Below are positions 5,970-6,617 of a stretch of 6,617 bases of DNA, piece by piece. Source of the DNA: Deltaproteobacteria bacterium RIFOXYA12_FULL_61_11 (GTDB taxonomy: Bacteria > Bdellovibrionota_F > JAHFAK01 > YA12-FULL-61-11); contig MGSU01000240.1 of the NCBI GenBank assembly GCA_001799195.1, forward strand, positions 1 through 6,617. The letters are read 5' to 3'. The notes beneath the pieces are model-generated. The model saw only the letters and a list, made by a program, of their open reading frames with translations, ran no database searches and was not told the DNA's origin. The translations under genes and the position numbers were made by a program. Position 1 is the stretch's first letter. The number at the start of each line of letters is the position of its first letter.

Positions 5970-6389
5970 ATGAAGATCGAAGGGCGGTTGCACGAAGAGA
6001 AGGGCTGGTACTCGACCGAGGTGCCCATGCTCCTGGTCTACACCCAGGGGAAAACCCCGGCCGAGGCCTTCGCCATGACCAAGGATGCAATCGAAACCCT
6101 GGTGGACCGGGCGGGCTTCGAGGTGACCGTGACCCCCTGCGATGCAACGACCTTCGCGGTAGAGGCGAACGACCCGGCAACCCTGCTCGCGTTCGTCCTG
6201 CGGCAGCAACGAGGTCTCTGCAAGTTGACCGTGCGGCAGGTGGCGGCCCGGCTCGGCTCGAAGAACCCGAGCAGTTATGCCCAGTATGAACGGGGGACCA
6301 TCCGGCCGAGCTTCGAGACCTTCACCCGACTCCTCGGAGCCATCGACCCCCACCTTGCTCCCATGCTCAAGGTGGTCCGCACCGAATGA
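5970..6389 (+). CDS. hicB: HicB-family antitoxin with C-terminal helix-turn-helix
   Basis: This 139-aa protein has two parts. Residues 1-48 resemble the HicB partial RNase H-like domain: MKIEGRLHEEKGWYSTEVP, then QGKTPAEAFAMTKDAIETLVD. Residues about 75-124 form an Xre-like helix-turn-helix (LTVRQVAARLG, then SSYAQYERG and SFETFTRLLGAI). Such proteins neutralise the HicA mRNA interferase and repress their own operon. I prefer the ATG at 5970 because GGGGAG (5956-5961) precedes it with 8-nt spacing and the family begins there; the alternative ATG at 5901 would add 23 residues and has no Shine-Dalgarno. No complete hicA lies upstream, and none starts in the 228 bases downstream, so it appears to be an orphan antitoxin or a transcription regulator. 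The family call is from memory of its sequence pattern. Confidence 0.75.
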   Translation: MKIEGRLHEEKGWYSTEVPMLLVYTQGKTPAEAFAMTKDAIETLVDRAGFEVTVTPCDATTFAVEANDPATLLAFVLRQQRGLCKLTVRQVAARLGSKNPSSYAQYERGTIRPSFETFTRLLGAIDPHLAPMLKVVRTE

Positions 6390-6461
6390 CCTCTGCATAC
6401 CGCTGAATGCGATCTTGACAGTACCGAACGCGAGGATCGTCCGCTGCAGCAGAATGTCAGA

Positions 6462-6490
6462 ACAAGTACTTGTAAGCACAAGCGGTTGTG
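6462..6490. repeat. Two adjacent palindromes (candidate tandem operator)
   Basis: ACAAGTACTTGT (6462-6473) is a perfect 12-bp palindrome. Three nt later CACAA-GCGG-TTGTG (6477-6490) is a second inverted repeat that shares the ACAAG/TTGT half-site style. They lie 73 nt after the hicB stop in DNA without a supported gene. Regulator binding is a guess from symmetry. Confidence 0.4.
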
Positions 6491-6548
6491 AGCCAAAGCA
6501 GTGACGTTATACACGGTTTCACAGCATAGCGTTTCTTAGACTGAAGTT

Positions 6549-6598
6549 CCTAGTCCATTTCGAGCGGAAACCCTTGGGGCGCCTAGAGATGGACGAGG
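6549..6598. repeat. Imperfect 13-bp inverted repeat near the right edge
   Basis: CCTAGTCCATTTC (6549-6561) pairs with GAGATGGACGAGG (6586-6598) with one mismatch and one G-T pair around a 24-nt loop. A TTTT follows at 6612-6615, too far from the stem for a standard terminator. The rest of 6390-6617 holds no gene that can be supported. Confidence 0.35.
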
Positions 6599-6617
6599 AT
6601 ACATCTGCAGTTTTCTG

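Noticed and set aside
5489-6028. 179-aa minus-strand frame across tmRNA and the hicB leader
   Set aside because: It is antisense to ssrA, and its sequence reflects structural RNA sequence rather than a protein.
6538-6550. GAAGTTCCTA resembling part of a recombinase target or an integron site
   Set aside because: Only one partial arm is present, with no inverted partner or conserved core, so chance is the simpler explanation.
6589-6617. Start of a plus-strand gene at the right edge (MDEDTSAVF)
   Set aside because: Only nine codons are visible, with a doubtful Shine-Dalgarno (GGGG about 9 nt upstream); cannot be supported without more sequence.

Overview
The window looks like chromosomal DNA of a GC-rich Gram-negative bacterium that uses eukaryote-like Ser/Thr kinases, FHA domains and cyclic di-GMP. 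That combination is common in Myxococcota, Bdellovibrionota and related former Deltaproteobacteria, but the lineage cannot be fixed from this sequence alone. No phage or IS gene is visible.

Layout. (1) Positions 1-1922, minus strand: a secreted papain-like (C1) cysteine peptidase, followed by a secreted metallo-beta-lactamase-fold protein that runs off the left edge. The two are separated by a 7-bp-stem hairpin and a run of nine G just upstream of the second start codon. (2) 1923-2189: a gene-free spacer containing a composite repeat, in which 14-bp direct repeats flank 14-bp inverted repeats around a 110-bp core. (3) 2190-5178, minus strand: a signalling cluster of a tail-anchored Ser/Thr protein kinase, then 4 nt later an FHA-GGDEF diguanylate cyclase, then after 123 nt a second FHA-GGDEF paralogue of identical length (303 aa). 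(4) 5179-5402: a divergent promoter region. (5) 5403-5750, plus strand: a complete tmRNA gene (ssrA) whose tag reads AEDNFALAA. (6) 5751-6389, plus strand: a leader with inverted repeats, then a HicB-family antitoxin. Its reading frame is open upstream into a short segment resembling the start of a HicA toxin. (7) 6390-6617: no supported gene, two adjacent palindromes and one imperfect hairpin.

How it may work together. The kinase and the two FHA-GGDEF proteins form a plausible phosphorylation-to-c-di-GMP module. The kinase would phosphorylate Thr residues, FHA domains would bind phospho-Thr, and the GGDEF domains (both with intact GGEEL and RxxD inhibitory sites) would make c-di-GMP. The two cyclases share an N-terminal motif with Thr at positions 6, 9 and 11, an attractive but untested candidate phosphosite. 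The peptidase and metallo-hydrolase are probably co-transcribed envelope or exported enzymes of unknown substrate. The ssrA and hicB genes are independent units.
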